DNA of 64,000 bases from Aquicella lusitana (GCF_902459475.1 NZ_LR699114.1:1550001-1614000), one strand, 5' to 3'. Positions 48,924-58,448 are shown, numbered from the stretch's first letter. The notes: a model not told the origin generated them from the letters alone. Numbers and translations: made by a program.

Positions 48924-49331
48924 ATGAAGACCGTTTTAGCAAAGATTGCATTCACTGCTCTACTCTGTACTTTCGTTATCACAGCACACGCAGCATGGCG
49001 ATGTCAGGCAACCAATTCAATGGGTCAAAGCTGGTATGCCATCGCTAAATCGTCTAACGCTTCCGCTGCGATAGCAATGAAAGCATGCAAATTAAATACG
49101 CACTACACAAGATCGTGTCGATTAGACTATTGCACGTATGCTCATAAAAGCAAAATTTATCGTCCGCTCTGGCAGTGCAATATCATGAATAGCAAAGGGC
49201 AAGCCTGGTATGGCGTAGGTAGCACAAAAGCTGATGCCTATGCAGTCGGCATGAAATATTGCCTCCGTTATTCTTCCCGCTATAGCTGTCCGACCAGTTG
49301 TGATGTGTTGTCTTGCTTCAAAAGACAATAG
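48924..49331 (+). CDS. Secreted cysteine-rich repeat protein, copy 1
   Basis: 135 aa from the ATG at 48924, which gives GGAG proper spacing (the ATG 6 bp earlier does not). Signal peptide 1-22 ends AHA. The mature part has two repeats of about 50 residues, each WxCxxxNSxGxxWY...A...C...C; compare WRCQATNSMGQSWYAIAKSS with WQCNIMNSKGQAWYGVGSTK. It resembles small DUF4189-like extracytoplasmic domains, but function is unknown. A paralogue lies at 51007-51408. Confidence 0.8.
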   Translation: MKTVLAKIAFTALLCTFVITAHAAWRCQATNSMGQSWYAIAKSSNASAAIAMKACKLNTHYTRSCRLDYCTYAHKSKIYRPLWQCNIMNSKGQAWYGVGSTKADAYAVGMKYCLRYSSRYSCPTSCDVLSCFKRQ

Positions 49332-49504
49332 TTCCCATCATTAACTTTGTCACTTGGAAAGTGGGCGTTAAAAGCAACTCAAAATAAAACGTCCACTTTA
49401 AGTTTTTTATGTCTTGAATGAGTAAATAAATAAATTAACAACATAGAATTGGACTTTGGCTATTTTTGACAGGTATTCATGAATTTGTCATCCTGGGCGC
49501 AGCG

Positions 49505-50751
49505 CACTACTGTCCGGTGAACCTGTATCATAAATAAACAGGCCTCCTTGAAATTAAATAAATAGGAGGCTTGTATTGTCTATTGCGATATTCTGCAACA
49601 TGCAAATTATGTCTGATCCAGACTAAAACGAGATGTAATGAACGTTTCTCATTTGAAACATTTTTAAATATCTGTATCAATATAAAAGCAATCAAGGCTG
49701 TTGCTATTTGAATTTTAACCGCATTAGAAGATCGGCCCAGAAATTTTTTAAGTCGAAGATTTTGCTTGATCCATTTAAAAAATAGCTCTATTTCCCATCG
49801 GGCTTTATAAAGCTTAGCAATATTTTCTGCTGGTAAATCTTTCAAGTTAGTTACCAAAATAAGAGGAGTTTTTCCTTCTCTTTTTACACTTATATATCTC
49901 AGCGTCTCGCTATATTCCATGCGTTTTCCACCACGTGGAACTTTATTTGAAATTCTAAAAAGACAATCTTGTAAGATGGGTTCGCGAGTATTTTTTTGCC
50001 GGCTTTCTATAACAATGGCCGCATTCTTCTTTAATCGAGTCACAAAATAAGCCTGCCTTTTGTTGATGCTCCACCACCAATTGTAATCGTAGTAACCTTT
50101 ATCAAACACATAAAGGGTGTTTTTAAGGATTGGCCATTTTTGTCCCATCGTCGCATCATTACAATTTGGATGACTCAACTTCATCCTTAAGGGCAAATCT
50201 AATCCTAAATCATATTCAACATGTAGTTTTAATCCTTGTATATGCCGAGTCGCATATTGCTTTGACCACTCATCGTACCCTTGGCCTCTTAGCTGTATCG
50301 GGCTACTATCTAATATCCTGATTACTTTTTTTATTTCTTTATGTTTTTTCCTGGGTAACAAAGACATAAGCTGTTCTAATATCCAAAAGAAACTTTCGGC
50401 TGGTCGTTTTCGATTGGCATCACTTAAGGTCGAGCGTTTTACTTGCGTTTTTATACCAATTTTTTGACTGTTTATCGCAACCTCTAACGTGCGTAAGCTT
50501 TTAATTTCATTAATATGTGCATAAATCATCGTTTTTAAATGTTCAAATGTATTAAATGATTCATAACGATGATCAGATCGAAAGCGTTCTATACATTCCT
50601 TCATTAATTTTTTTGTAACGGGTTTTAATAATCGTTGAAAAACGGTATCTTTCATCAGTTCGTCCTTGGTGCTAAATGTGGTGTTTAGCGCGCTATCATA
50701 GCGCTTTACCAAGGACGATCAATTTTTAATCTGGTTCACCGGACAGTAGTG
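49505..50751 (-). mobile_element. Complete IS4-family insertion sequence
   Basis: 1247 bp with perfect 19-bp terminal inverted repeats, CACTACTGTCCGGTGAACC (49505-49523) and its complement (50733-50751). It is flanked by 10-bp direct repeats GGGCGCAGCG at 49495-49504 and 50752-50761, the target duplication. One intact transposase fills it. Perfect ends, an intact gene and an exact duplication point to a recent insertion. Confidence 0.93.
49528..50655 (-). CDS. IS4-family DDE transposase
   Basis: 375 aa from the ATG at 50655, which has AAGGA 7 bp upstream. The N-terminus (VFQRLLKPVTKKLMKECIERF) is the DUF4372-type domain of IS4 transposases. Catalytic residues are Asp116 in RILDSSPIQL, Asp185 in YVFDKGYYDY and Glu290, and the YREK signature Y-x2-R-x3-E-x6-K is exact in YKARWEIELFFKWIK. 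No frameshift or stop; probably active. Confidence 0.95.
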   Translation of the reverse strand: MKDTVFQRLLKPVTKKLMKECIERFRSDHRYESFNTFEHLKTMIYAHINEIKSLRTLEVAINSQKIGIKTQVKRSTLSDANRKRPAESFFWILEQLMSLLPRKKHKEIKKVIRILDSSPIQLRGQGYDEWSKQYATRHIQGLKLHVEYDLGLDLPLRMKLSHPNCNDATMGQKWPILKNTLYVFDKGYYDYNWWWSINKRQAYFVTRLKKNAAIVIESRQKNTREPILQDCLFRISNKVPRGGKRMEYSETLRYISVKREGKTPLILVTNLKDLPAENIAKLYKARWEIELFFKWIKQNLRLKKFLGRSSNAVKIQIATALIAFILIQIFKNVSNEKRSLHLVLVWIRHNLHVAEYRNRQYKPPIYLISRRPVYL

Positions 50752-50971
50752 GGGCGCAGCGAAGGATCTCCTATTGTGCATTGGAAGATCCTTCGAGCAA
50801 AAAACGCTCTCAGGATGACAGCCATTCTGTAGAATCAGTATCATTTGTCTAAAATGCCCAAAGTCCAGATACTAATCAAAAATAACACAAACATTATTTT
50901 TGATTATCAAAATCATCACGTTGAATAATAAAAACCACGCGAGTTGAAACAAGCTGCGTTTTTAGATGGTT

Positions 50972-50977
50972 TATAAT
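50972..50977 (+). promoter_or_regulatory. -10 box of second cysteine-rich secreted gene
   Basis: TATAAT 29 bp before the ATG, in the shared context GGTTTATAAT, followed by AAAAAGGAGGATGGTC before the start. Confidence 0.5.
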
Positions 50978-51006
50978 AAGAACATTACATAAAAAGGAGG
51001 ATGGTC

Positions 51007-51408
51007 ATGAAGACACTTTTATGGAAAATCCCTTTAGCAATCACTCTAGCATTCGTTACATTTAGCGCACATGCCGCATGGCGTTGTGAAGCCGGCAATA
51101 GCCGGGGTCATGAGTGGACAGCCGTTTCCAATTACCGCTCACAAGCCGCAAGACTGGCCATGCAGGCTTGCCGATACAATAGTTCATATCGCCACAGCCG
51201 CACATGTCGTTTGAATTATTGTCGTTATACGTCAAGGTATCGTGATCGCGGCGCATGGCAATGTAATGTAGCTGATCGTCGAGGCAGAGCATGGTATGGC
51301 ATGTCTAATTCACGTCAAACAGCTCGTTCAGTTGCCTATCGTTATTGCAGAGCCAACTCCACGCATCCCCGCAGCTGCTATTTACAAGCCTGCTTCCGAA
51401 AATGGTAA
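51007..51408 (+). CDS. Secreted cysteine-rich repeat protein, copy 2
   Basis: 133 aa from the ATG at 51007, correctly spaced from AGGAGG. Signal peptide 1-22 (ends AHA), then two WxC repeats, WRCEAGNSRGHEWTAVSNYR and WQCNVADRRGRAWYGMSNSR. Same plan, signal and promoter as the gene at 48924 but far richer in arginine, so the mature protein is strongly basic. Function unknown. Confidence 0.8.
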   Translation: MKTLLWKIPLAITLAFVTFSAHAAWRCEAGNSRGHEWTAVSNYRSQAARLAMQACRYNSSYRHSRTCRLNYCRYTSRYRDRGAWQCNVADRRGRAWYGMSNSRQTARSVAYRYCRANSTHPRSCYLQACFRKW

Positions 51409-51437
51409 GAGCGAGTACGCCATTTGAGGAGTAAAAT

Positions 51438-51470
51438 AAAAAGGTGGACAACCATGTCCGCCTTTTTATT
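51438..51470. terminator. Bidirectional terminator between copy 2 and lysS
   Basis: AAAAAGGTGGACA pairs with TGTCCGCCTTTTT around ACCA, a 13-bp stem with one wobble. T runs lie on both strands, so it can end the convergent secreted-protein and lysS transcripts. Confidence 0.85.
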
Positions 51471-51481
51471 TGCAAAGCGCG

Positions 51482-52990
51482 CTATTCTTTAGGCCGCATG
51501 TGAGGGAATAAAATCACATCGCGTATAGAAGGTGAGTCAGTAAAAAGCATGACAAGACGATCAATACCGATGCCTTCTCCTGCCGTAGGCGGCAAACCGT
51601 GTTCAAGTGCAACAATGTAATCTTCATCATAAGGCATGGCTTCTTCATCACCCTCTGCCTTGTCTCGCATTTGTTTATGAAAACGTTCTGCCTGGTCTTC
51701 GGGATCATTTAATTCCGTAAATCCATTTGCTATTTCCCGGCCGGCAATGAATAATTCAAAACGATCTGTTACAAAAGGATCCTGATCATTACGCCGTGCC
51801 AGAGGCGAAACTTCAGCAGGATACTGCGTGATAAAAGTAGGCTGTTTTAATTTCTGCTCCACTGTTTTTTCAAAAATCTCGACTTGAATTTTGCCAAGAC
51901 CATAACTTTCCTGCGTGGGAATACCTAATTTTTTAGCCGTTTCTTTTGCCCTTTCAAGGGTCTCAATATCTGCTGCTTTTAGATCCGAATTGTACGCCAG
52001 AATGGCTTCTTTCAATGTCAAACGCGTAAATGGCTTGCTGAAATCAAGCGCCGTGCCCTGATAGGAAAATTGCATTTGGCCAAGTACATCCCGGGCAATT
52101 TTCCTGAACATATTTTCTGTCAAATCCATTAGATCATTATAATCTGCATAGGCCTGATAAAACTCAAGCATGGTAAATTCAGGATTGTGCTGCGTAGATA
52201 ATCCTTCATTACGAAAATTGCGATTGATTTCAAATACGCGCTCAAAACCACCGACTACCAGGCGCTTTAAATAAAGTTCAGGCGCAATACGCAAAAAAAG
52301 CGGCATGTCGAGTGCATGGTGATACGTCACAAAAGGCTTGGCCGCCGCTCCGCCCGCGAGAACCTGCATCATGGGCGTTTCGACTTCAAGAAAATGCTGT
52401 TCTTTCAAAAATTGGCGGATGGAATCCGTAATGTTTGAGCGCATCAGAAACGTTCGCCGCGCTTCCTCATTCGCAATGAGATCCAAATAACGCTGACGAT
52501 ACCGTGTTTCCTGATCAGTTAAGCCATGAAATTTATCGGGTAGCGGTCGAATAGCTTTAGTGAGCAGAACAATTTTTTTTACCTTAACGGAAAGCTCGCC
52601 CGTTTTGGTTTTAAATAAATGGCCTTCTGCACCAATAATATCGCCGAGATCCCATTGTTTGAATGCTTCGTACACTTCAGGCGTCACTTCATCCTGACGA
52701 ATATAAAGCTGAATCCGGCCGGACATATCCTGAATATGCGTGAAACTCGCTTTGCCCATCAGGCGGCGAGTCATGATCCGTCCCGCCACCTTCACTTCGA
52801 TGGGATTGGCTTCAAGCTCCGCTTCTTCTTTGTTTTCGTGTTGCGTCATTAAATCCTGAGCCAGTGCATTGCGGCGAAAATCAGTGGGATAAGCCCCGCC
52901 GCTTTTGCGCCATTCTTCCAACTTGGTGCGTCGCTGCTGGATTAAATCGCTTGTACTGACTTGCTCATTTTCAGGTTGATGGTCATGCAT
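51482..52990 (-). CDS. lysS: Lysyl-tRNA synthetase, class II
   Basis: 502 aa. N-terminal OB fold (about 60-170) and class II motifs: motif 2 [20 protein letters not shown] (about 263-282) and motif 3 [13 protein letters not shown] (near 470). Charges tRNA-Lys. It follows prfB by 2 bp, the E. coli prfB-lysS arrangement. Confidence 0.97.
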   Translation of the reverse strand: MHDHQPENEQVSTSDLIQQRRTKLEEWRKSGGAYPTDFRRNALAQDLMTQHENKEEAELEANPIEVKVAGRIMTRRLMGKASFTHIQDMSGRIQLYIRQDEVTPEVYEAFKQWDLGDIIGAEGHLFKTKTGELSVKVKKIVLLTKAIRPLPDKFHGLTDQETRYRQRYLDLIANEEARRTFLMRSNITDSIRQFLKEQHFLEVETPMMQVLAGGAAAKPFVTYHHALDMPLFLRIAPELYLKRLVVGGFERVFEINRNFRNEGLSTQHNPEFTMLEFYQAYADYNDLMDLTENMFRKIARDVLGQMQFSYQGTALDFSKPFTRLTLKEAILAYNSDLKAADIETLERAKETAKKLGIPTQESYGLGKIQVEIFEKTVEQKLKQPTFITQYPAEVSPLARRNDQDPFVTDRFELFIAGREIANGFTELNDPEDQAERFHKQMRDKAEGDEEAMPYDEDYIVALEHGLPPTAGEGIGIDRLVMLFTDSPSIRDVILFPHMRPKE

Positions 52991-52992
52991 AA

Positions 52993-54091
52993 TTACAATC
53001 CGCTCAATAAACTTGCTTCGATAAATTTATCTAGGTCACCGTCTAATACGGCCTGTGTATTTCCTACTTCTACGCCCGTACGCAAATCTTTAATGCGCGA
53101 CATATCGAGTACATAGGAGCGAATTTGACTGCCCCAGGTAATGTCCTTTTTACTCGCTTCCAATGCTTCCTGTTTGGCATGTTGCTTTTGCATTTCTATT
53201 TCATACAGTTTCGCACGTAGCTGCTTCATCGCCTGCGCGCGATTTTTATGTTGCGACCGGTCTGACTGGCATTGCACCACAACGCCCGATGGAACGTGCG
53301 TAATACGCACTGCCGAATCAGTCCGGTTAACGTGCTGGCCGCCCGCGCCGGATGCACGGTAAGTGTCTACCCGCAAATCAGCGGGATTGATTTCGATAGC
53401 GATATTGTCATCAATTTCCGGCGAAACAAAAACAGAGGCAAAGGAAGTATGGCGTTTATTATTGGAATCAAAAGGTGACTTTCTCACCAGGCGATGCACG
53501 CCGCTTTCCGTTCGCAGCCAGCCGTAAGCATAAGGGCCGTCAAACTTGACCGTGGCACTTTTGATCCCTGCCACTTCTCCCGCCGAAACTTCGATTAATT
53601 CGGTTTTAAAGCCGTGCCGCTCGCCCCAGCGCAGATACATTCGCAACAGCATATTTGCCCAGTCCTGGGCCTCGGTTCCACCTGAACCCGACTGGATATC
53701 CATATAGGCCGCATTCCTGTCCATTTCACCGGAAAACATGCGGCGAAACTCAAGGGATTCAATTTTTTTGGTAAATTTTTCAACATCCTGTGTAATAGCT
53801 TCCAGGGTTTCCGTATCATTTTCCGCTTCCGCCAGCTCATAAAGCCCTTCCATATCATCCAATTCGCTGCGCAGATGGGTCATTGACTGGATAGTTTCTT
53901 CCAGTTGGGCACGTTCTTTACCCAGGCTCTGGGTTTTTTCAGGCTGACTCCAGATAGCGGGGTCTTCTAGTTCCTGCCGGATAGCATTTAAGCGTTCAAT
54001 TTTATTATCGATTTCAAAGATACCCCCAAATGCTGTCCAGGCGGGACCGCAGTTCTTTGAGGTAGTTTTTCATGGATGTAATTTCAATCAT
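52993..54091 (-). CDS. prfB: Peptide chain release factor 2 with programmed +1 frameshift
   Basis: 365 aa made from two frames. Frame one runs from the ATG at 54091 ([20 protein letters not shown], then IWGYL) to an in-frame TGA at 54016-54014; a +1 slip at CTT-T continues as [18 protein letters not shown] to the stop at 52993. The second part has the SPF tripeptide region ([13 protein letters not shown]), which reads UGA/UAA, and the GGQ motif ([15 protein letters not shown]). RF2 controls its own level through the slip. Without it only a 25-residue peptide is made. Confidence 0.97.
54014..54027 (-). promoter_or_regulatory. prfB +1 frameshift site
   Basis: Minus-strand GGGGGTATCTTTGA: an SD-like G run (54027-54023), slippery CTT (54019-54017) and TGA (54016-54014). 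It matches the canonical AGGGGGTATCTTTGA except for the first base, and the stop is followed by A where E. coli has C. Confidence 0.93.
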
Positions 54092-54144
54092 AATCAAGGC
54101 CTTTTCTAGCTATTGCGCGATGTTAGCAAGTTTTTGCGGCTCTG

Positions 54145-54591
54145 TCATATTTCCTCATGCAAACTTTTGGCAAACACCAGCGCATCTTCCTGCCCTGATA
54201 CCGTGGGATAATAGTTTTTACGCTCTCCCACCAAGTGAAAGTGCATTTTTCGATAAAGCGAAATAGCTCGAGTATTGGAACGCCGCACTTCAAGGTAGGC
54301 GATTCCGGCCCCCTCTCGTTTGGCTTGCTGCAATAAGTGCTGCAACAGCTTACGGCCCCATCCCTGGTGCTGATACTCACGCGCGATGCCGATGTTTAGC
54401 ACATGGCATTCGCCCGAATGGGCGGAACTGATCGCAAACCCAATAATCTTTTTATCCAGCTCGACTACAAAGCAGTGATGGCCCGATTGAAAACAGGCTT
54501 TAAAGGTCTCTTCTGTCCATGGAGCAATATGCACCGCCTGCTCAATGGCCACAATTTGGGGTAAATCCGATTTAAAAAATGTACGCAGCAT
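54145..54591 (-). CDS. rimI: Ribosomal protein S18 alanine N-acetyltransferase
   Basis: 148 aa GNAT acetyltransferase. Acetyl-CoA loop REYQHQGWGRKLLQHLL (about 71-87) has the Q/RxxGxG/A pattern; LEVRRSNTRAISLYRKMHF (about 99-117) is the RimI-type C-terminal block. It modifies the S18 N-terminus. 53 bp upstream of prfB and possibly co-transcribed; divergent from the adenosyltransferase gene. Confidence 0.93.
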   Translation of the reverse strand: MLRTFFKSDLPQIVAIEQAVHIAPWTEETFKACFQSGHHCFVVELDKKIIGFAISSAHSGECHVLNIGIAREYQHQGWGRKLLQHLLQQAKREGAGIAYLEVRRSNTRAISLYRKMHFHLVGERKNYYPTVSGQEDALVFAKSLHEEI

Positions 54592-54653
54592 AATTTAAAA
54601 CTTCTAAAATTAAGTGATAGTATAGTGACATCATGATCAGGAAATAAAGCACC

Positions 54654-55217
54654 ATGCCCTATAGACTTACTAAAATCTATACTCGTAAAGGCGATCAAGG
54701 CTATACGACATTAGGTGATAACCGACTTTCCAAAGACGATTTTCTGGTTGAAGCCATTGGCACCATTGATGAACTTAATTCAGTCATCGGGTTCGTCATT
54801 TCTCTGCAAATTCAACATAAAGACATCGCAGATTATTTAACACAAATTCAAAATGAACTATTTGACATGGGCGGGGAGTTGCATGCGCCTGAGCACAGCG
54901 TCATTAATGCAGAAAAAGTCTCTGTCATTGAGCAAAAGCTGGATACATGGAACAAGACGCTGCCGCCCCTCAAGGAATTTTTGCTGCCGCGCGGTAACCC
55001 AAAATCGGCAGCCTGTCATGTCGCCCGTACCGTCTGCAGACGCGCCGAACGTTGTCTTGTGAGACTTCATCGACAAGTGCCGCTTAACAACACAGAGCTG
55101 CTGCGCTATTTAAATCGGCTTTCAGATTTACTCTTTGTCGTTGCCCGCATGCTTGGGAATGAAACGGATGAAAAAGAATTGCTATGGGCACATGAAAAGC
55201 AGCAAAAAAATAAGTGA
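54654..55217 (+). CDS. Cob(I)alamin adenosyltransferase, PduO type
   Basis: 187 aa helical-bundle enzyme making adenosylcobalamin from ATP and cob(I)alamin. The ATP-binding N-terminus KIYTRKGDQGYTTL (7-20), IDELNSVIG near 40 and the LPRGNPKSAACHVARTVCRRAER block (about 109-131) identify it. It implies B12 use; the BtuF-like gene near the window end fits. Confidence 0.94.
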   Translation: MPYRLTKIYTRKGDQGYTTLGDNRLSKDDFLVEAIGTIDELNSVIGFVISLQIQHKDIADYLTQIQNELFDMGGELHAPEHSVINAEKVSVIEQKLDTWNKTLPPLKEFLLPRGNPKSAACHVARTVCRRAERCLVRLHRQVPLNNTELLRYLNRLSDLLFVVARMLGNETDEKELLWAHEKQQKNK

Positions 55218-55244
55218 CGCTTTAGCCAGCCTTCTGCTTCTTTT

Positions 55245-56804
55245 TCATTTCGGGGATTTCACAAGCGGGTTAACTTGTTCAGTGGTTGACACTTTACTCA
55301 TCCTGAATTCTTCCGACATAAATTGATAAGCATTGAGCGCGGCATCCTGGGTAAATGCCAATCCAGTTTGGGTCGTAATCAGCGCCAAATCTTCTTTGGT
55401 TAAATAGATAGCGCCGCTTTGGGCTGTTTTTGGCACGCCTTGACCAAAGGTGTGGCTATAAATACCAAATTTTTCTGCCAATTCCTTGCTAAAATTTTCT
55501 GCTTCTTTTTGTGTCGCAAATTTCAATTTAAGCGCGACTCCGTCATGGGACGGCTTTCCTTTATTAATATTTTCTACCATTTCACAACTGATTTTTAACT
55601 GATGATCATCCATTACATTTTTTGCCGCATGAGCTACCATCATATTGGTATAACTCAGGCGGTTGGTATGCGATACCTTACTTGATGAATCGAATACGTT
55701 ATCAAAGACCGTGAGATTATTTTGCGCCAAGGTAGGAATTTCTTTTTTATCCAGGCTTTCTTCAACATTTTTTGGACTAAGCCCATTAAAATCATTTACA
55801 AAACTGAGCGACAGTTTTGCCGGTTGATGCGATACTTTATTTTCAGGATTCAGTTGCTGCAGCATTTTGGAATAGCTCGAGATGGGTTTGCTTGCTGGCA
55901 TGGTCGGCGAAGCAGGGACAATCGGAGGCGGCGATGGCTTTGCTTCTGTTTGCTGCACGAATTTTTTCGCCAATGGTGCACGATTGAAAATTTCAGGCAG
56001 CATGCTGACTTGCATACTGATATCATCACTAACAAGAAATCCGTCACGTGCTTTGGGAGCATTCGCTTGTGTATTGGGATAAGAGTAAGTGCCCGGTCCA
56101 GCATGTTGTTTTGTCAAACCCGGATTTGCAGTTTGGGTTAAAATATCACGATTAAAATCACCGCCCATCACCAACTTCAAATTATTTTTCTTGGCAAAAT
56201 CCTGCAAAGCCTGAATCTGTTGTTGCAATTGAACATCTTGACTCATTCTTGCATGGACATTCACTACCAGCATTTGTTCCCCGGTATTTTTATTCTCCAA
56301 TATCGTGCACTGTATCCCATGCGGGTTGCTTTTATCTTTAGGAGCAATCTGATTCAGTTGTTTGGACCATTCAGCATTCACCACCTCTTTATACTTGGCG
56401 GGATTATACAGAGTTAACAGCGACCGGCCATTATAGCCCGTATAATTTGCCTTCATGGGGCTCGTCAAACCCTCATTAATAGAACCCATCAGCATATCTT
56501 GTTGGGCTTGCTGCGACGGTGCTTCCTGCAGCAGGATAATATCCAGCTCATTATCACTCTTAAGTTTCTGATTAATATTTTCGCCTGTACTTTTTAAGCG
56601 GGCCTCGTATTGCGCTTGATTTTCTGTCTGGCCAAACCGATTATTATAGGGCGCCTTCGGATCATTCTTCGCACTGCATTGATCCATCATATTAAAAATC
56701 ATGACTTCCGCTGTCGACTTTGGTGTTTTAAGGCGCGCTAATTGCGGGAGATGGTCTGAATTAACTTTATTATAATCAAGGATATAGTTGTTAGATGCGT
56801 GCAT
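55245..56804 (-). CDS. EEP-nuclease/phosphatase-like protein, putative effector
   Basis: 519 aa. The first 260 residues follow the endonuclease/exonuclease/phosphatase order: VMIFNMMDQ with Asn38, DIILLQEAP with Glu94, VVNVHARM with Asn182 and His184, LVMGGDFNRD with Asp216 and Asn218, and DGFLVSDD with Asp254. The final SDH motif of active enzymes is not visible, so activity is uncertain. A proline-rich linker (about 288-310) leads to an unrecognised domain to the C-terminus. No signal peptide. GGAGGAG precedes the ATG. Single gene between core operons; host-directed action is inferred. Confidence 0.65.
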   Translation of the reverse strand: MHASNNYILDYNKVNSDHLPQLARLKTPKSTAEVMIFNMMDQCSAKNDPKAPYNNRFGQTENQAQYEARLKSTGENINQKLKSDNELDIILLQEAPSQQAQQDMLMGSINEGLTSPMKANYTGYNGRSLLTLYNPAKYKEVVNAEWSKQLNQIAPKDKSNPHGIQCTILENKNTGEQMLVVNVHARMSQDVQLQQQIQALQDFAKKNNLKLVMGGDFNRDILTQTANPGLTKQHAGPGTYSYPNTQANAPKARDGFLVSDDISMQVSMLPEIFNRAPLAKKFVQQTEAKPSPPPIVPASPTMPASKPISSYSKMLQQLNPENKVSHQPAKLSLSFVNDFNGLSPKNVEESLDKKEIPTLAQNNLTVFDNVFDSSSKVSHTNRLSYTNMMVAHAAKNVMDDHQLKISCEMVENINKGKPSHDGVALKLKFATQKEAENFSKELAEKFGIYSHTFGQGVPKTAQSGAIYLTKEDLALITTQTGLAFTQDAALNAYQFMSEEFRMSKVSTTEQVNPLVKSPK

Positions 56805-56900
56805 AACTCCTCCACCCTTTTAAATACTATAGCAAAGACCATGAAAAAAAAGATAACCGAGAAGGAGTTCGAAAGTGGAGACTTCAAGTTTTTAATACGG

Positions 56901-56945
56901 CTGAAAAAAGAAAAAACCCCGGATTGGCATGATGCAACCCGGGGT
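56901..56945 (-). terminator. Terminator of the aceE-aceF-lpdA operon
   Basis: On the minus strand ACCCCGG pairs with CCGGGGT and is followed by TTTTTCTTTTTT. It lies about 70 bp after the lpdA stop, a textbook rho-independent terminator. Confidence 0.85.
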
Positions 56946-57014
56946 GGCTGGAACTTTAAAAAATTAAGTTAATTTTGACTTATAAAACCTGCGGCAAGTC
57001 CGCAGGAATAAAGT

Positions 57015-58448
57015 TTAACTAGTGGCTTTTTCTTCTTTTTTCTTAGGCAGATATAAATCGGTGATCGTACCTTCAAATACTTCTGCCGCCATCGCCACTG
57101 TTTCAGATAAGGTCGGATGGGGATGAATAGTCAGCGCCAAATCTTCCACATCAGAGCCCATTTCGATTGCAAGCGCCACTTCAGCCACCAGTTCGCCCGC
57201 GTTCGGGCCCACAATACCTGCGCCAATCACGCGGTGATTCGATTCATCAATGATCAGCTTGGTGATACCTTCACTGCGGCCAAGACTTAAAGAACGGCCA
57301 CTAGCAGCCCAGGGAAAGACGCCCTTGCCATATTTGATGCCTTTTGATTTAGCTTCATTTTCCGTCACGCCAACCCATGCCACTTCCGGATCCGTATAAG
57401 CAACGCTAGCAATGCATTTAGCATCAAAATAATGTTTGAGTCCCGCAATCACTTCAGCTGCGATACGGCCTTCCGGGATTGCCTTATGCGCCAGCATGGG
57501 GTTGCCAGCGATATCACCAATCGCGAAGATGTGCGACACATTGGTACGCTGCTGCTTGTCTACCGGGATGAATCCGCGTTCATCCACTTTAACACCGGCT
57601 TTATTGGCATCAATTTGATCGCCATTCGGACGTCTGCCCACTGCGCAAAGGATGCGGTCAAATTTTTCCGGTTTTTCCGGCGCGTTTTCACCTTCGAACG
57701 TCACATACAGACCGTCTTTTTTTGCTTCGACTTTCGTGACTTTGGTTTTGAGATAAATATTTTTGTAGCGCTGTTTAATACGCTTGAAAAGCGGCATCAC
57801 TACATCGCTATCCGCGCCAGGAATAATCTGGTCCATTAATTCAACCACGGTAATTTCAGCACCAAGCGCATGATAAACCGTCGCCATTTCAAGACCAATA
57901 ATGCCGCCGCCAATCACCAGCATTTTGCCATGGGTCTCTTCTAGCTCCAGCGCGCCGGTTGAATCGATAATGCGCGGATCATCAGGTAAAAAGGGCAGTT
58001 TGACAGGACGTGAACCTGCGGCGATGATCGCCTGCTCGAACTTTATCGTTTCTTTCTTGCCATCTTTTGCGGTGACGTCAATTTCATGATCCGAAATAAA
58101 TTTGCCTACACCGTGCACGACTTCAACCTTGCGTTGTTTCGCAAGCATCTTGAGACCGCCAGTTAATTTGCTCACCACGCTGCTTTTCCAGTCGCGCAAT
58201 TTTTTATTTTCTATTTTAGGTTTGCCAAACTGCACGCCATGTTCTGACATTTCCGCCACTTCATCAATGACTTTGGCTGCGTGCAGCAGGGCTTTAGAAG
58301 GAATGCAGCCTACGTTCAAACACACACCGCCCAACACGTCATAGCGTTCGATCAACACGACTTTCTTGCCCAAATCAGCAGCGCGAAAAGCAGCCGTGTA
58401 ACCACCCGGACCACTGCCCAGCACAACAACTTCAGTTTGTATCGTCAT
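57015..58448 (-). CDS. lpdA: Dihydrolipoamide dehydrogenase (E3)
   Basis: 477 aa from the ATG at 58448; a longer frame adds an unlikely leader. FAD-binding VVLGSGPGGYTAAFRAADLG (8-27), redox disulfide Cys43/Cys48 in GGVCLNVGCIPSK, NAD-binding GGGIIGLEMA near 182, and the His-Pro-His active-site pair TIHPHPTLSE near 450. Reoxidises lipoamide of the pyruvate dehydrogenase complex. Confidence 0.98.
   Translation of the reverse strand: MTIQTEVVVLGSGPGGYTAAFRAADLGKKVVLIERYDVLGGVCLNVGCIPSKALLHAAKVIDEVAEMSEHGVQFGKPKIENKKLRDWKSSVVSKLTGGLKMLAKQRKVEVVHGVGKFISDHEIDVTAKDGKKETIKFEQAIIAAGSRPVKLPFLPDDPRIIDSTGALELEETHGKMLVIGGGIIGLEMATVYHALGAEITVVELMDQIIPGADSDVVMPLFKRIKQRYKNIYLKTKVTKVEAKKDGLYVTFEGENAPEKPEKFDRILCAVGRRPNGDQIDANKAGVKVDERGFIPVDKQQRTNVSHIFAIGDIAGNPMLAHKAIPEGRIAAEVIAGLKHYFDAKCIASVAYTDPEVAWVGVTENEAKSKGIKYGKGVFPWAASGRSLSLGRSEGITKLIIDESNHRVIGAGIVGPNAGELVAEVALAIEMGSDVEDLALTIHPHPTLSETVAMAAEVFEGTITDLYLPKKKEEKATS

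Larger units (their letters stand above)
49451..50866. repeat. MITE-like element, copy C, split by an IS
   Basis: Left arm GGACTTTGGCTATTTTTGAC (49451) and right arm GTCTAAAATGCCCAAAGTCC (to 50866) are inverted repeats. Removing the IS and one target copy rejoins TGTCATCCTGGGCGCAGCGAAGGATCT, which pairs with AGATCCTTCGAGC and CTCAGGATGACA on the other side. The restored element is about 160 bp, non-coding, and related to the elements at 2788 and 29955. Confidence 0.7.

Noticed and set aside
53883-54091. prfB as a pseudogene broken by a stop codon
   Set aside because: The stop lies exactly at the canonical RF2 frameshift site and the two frames join with full homology.
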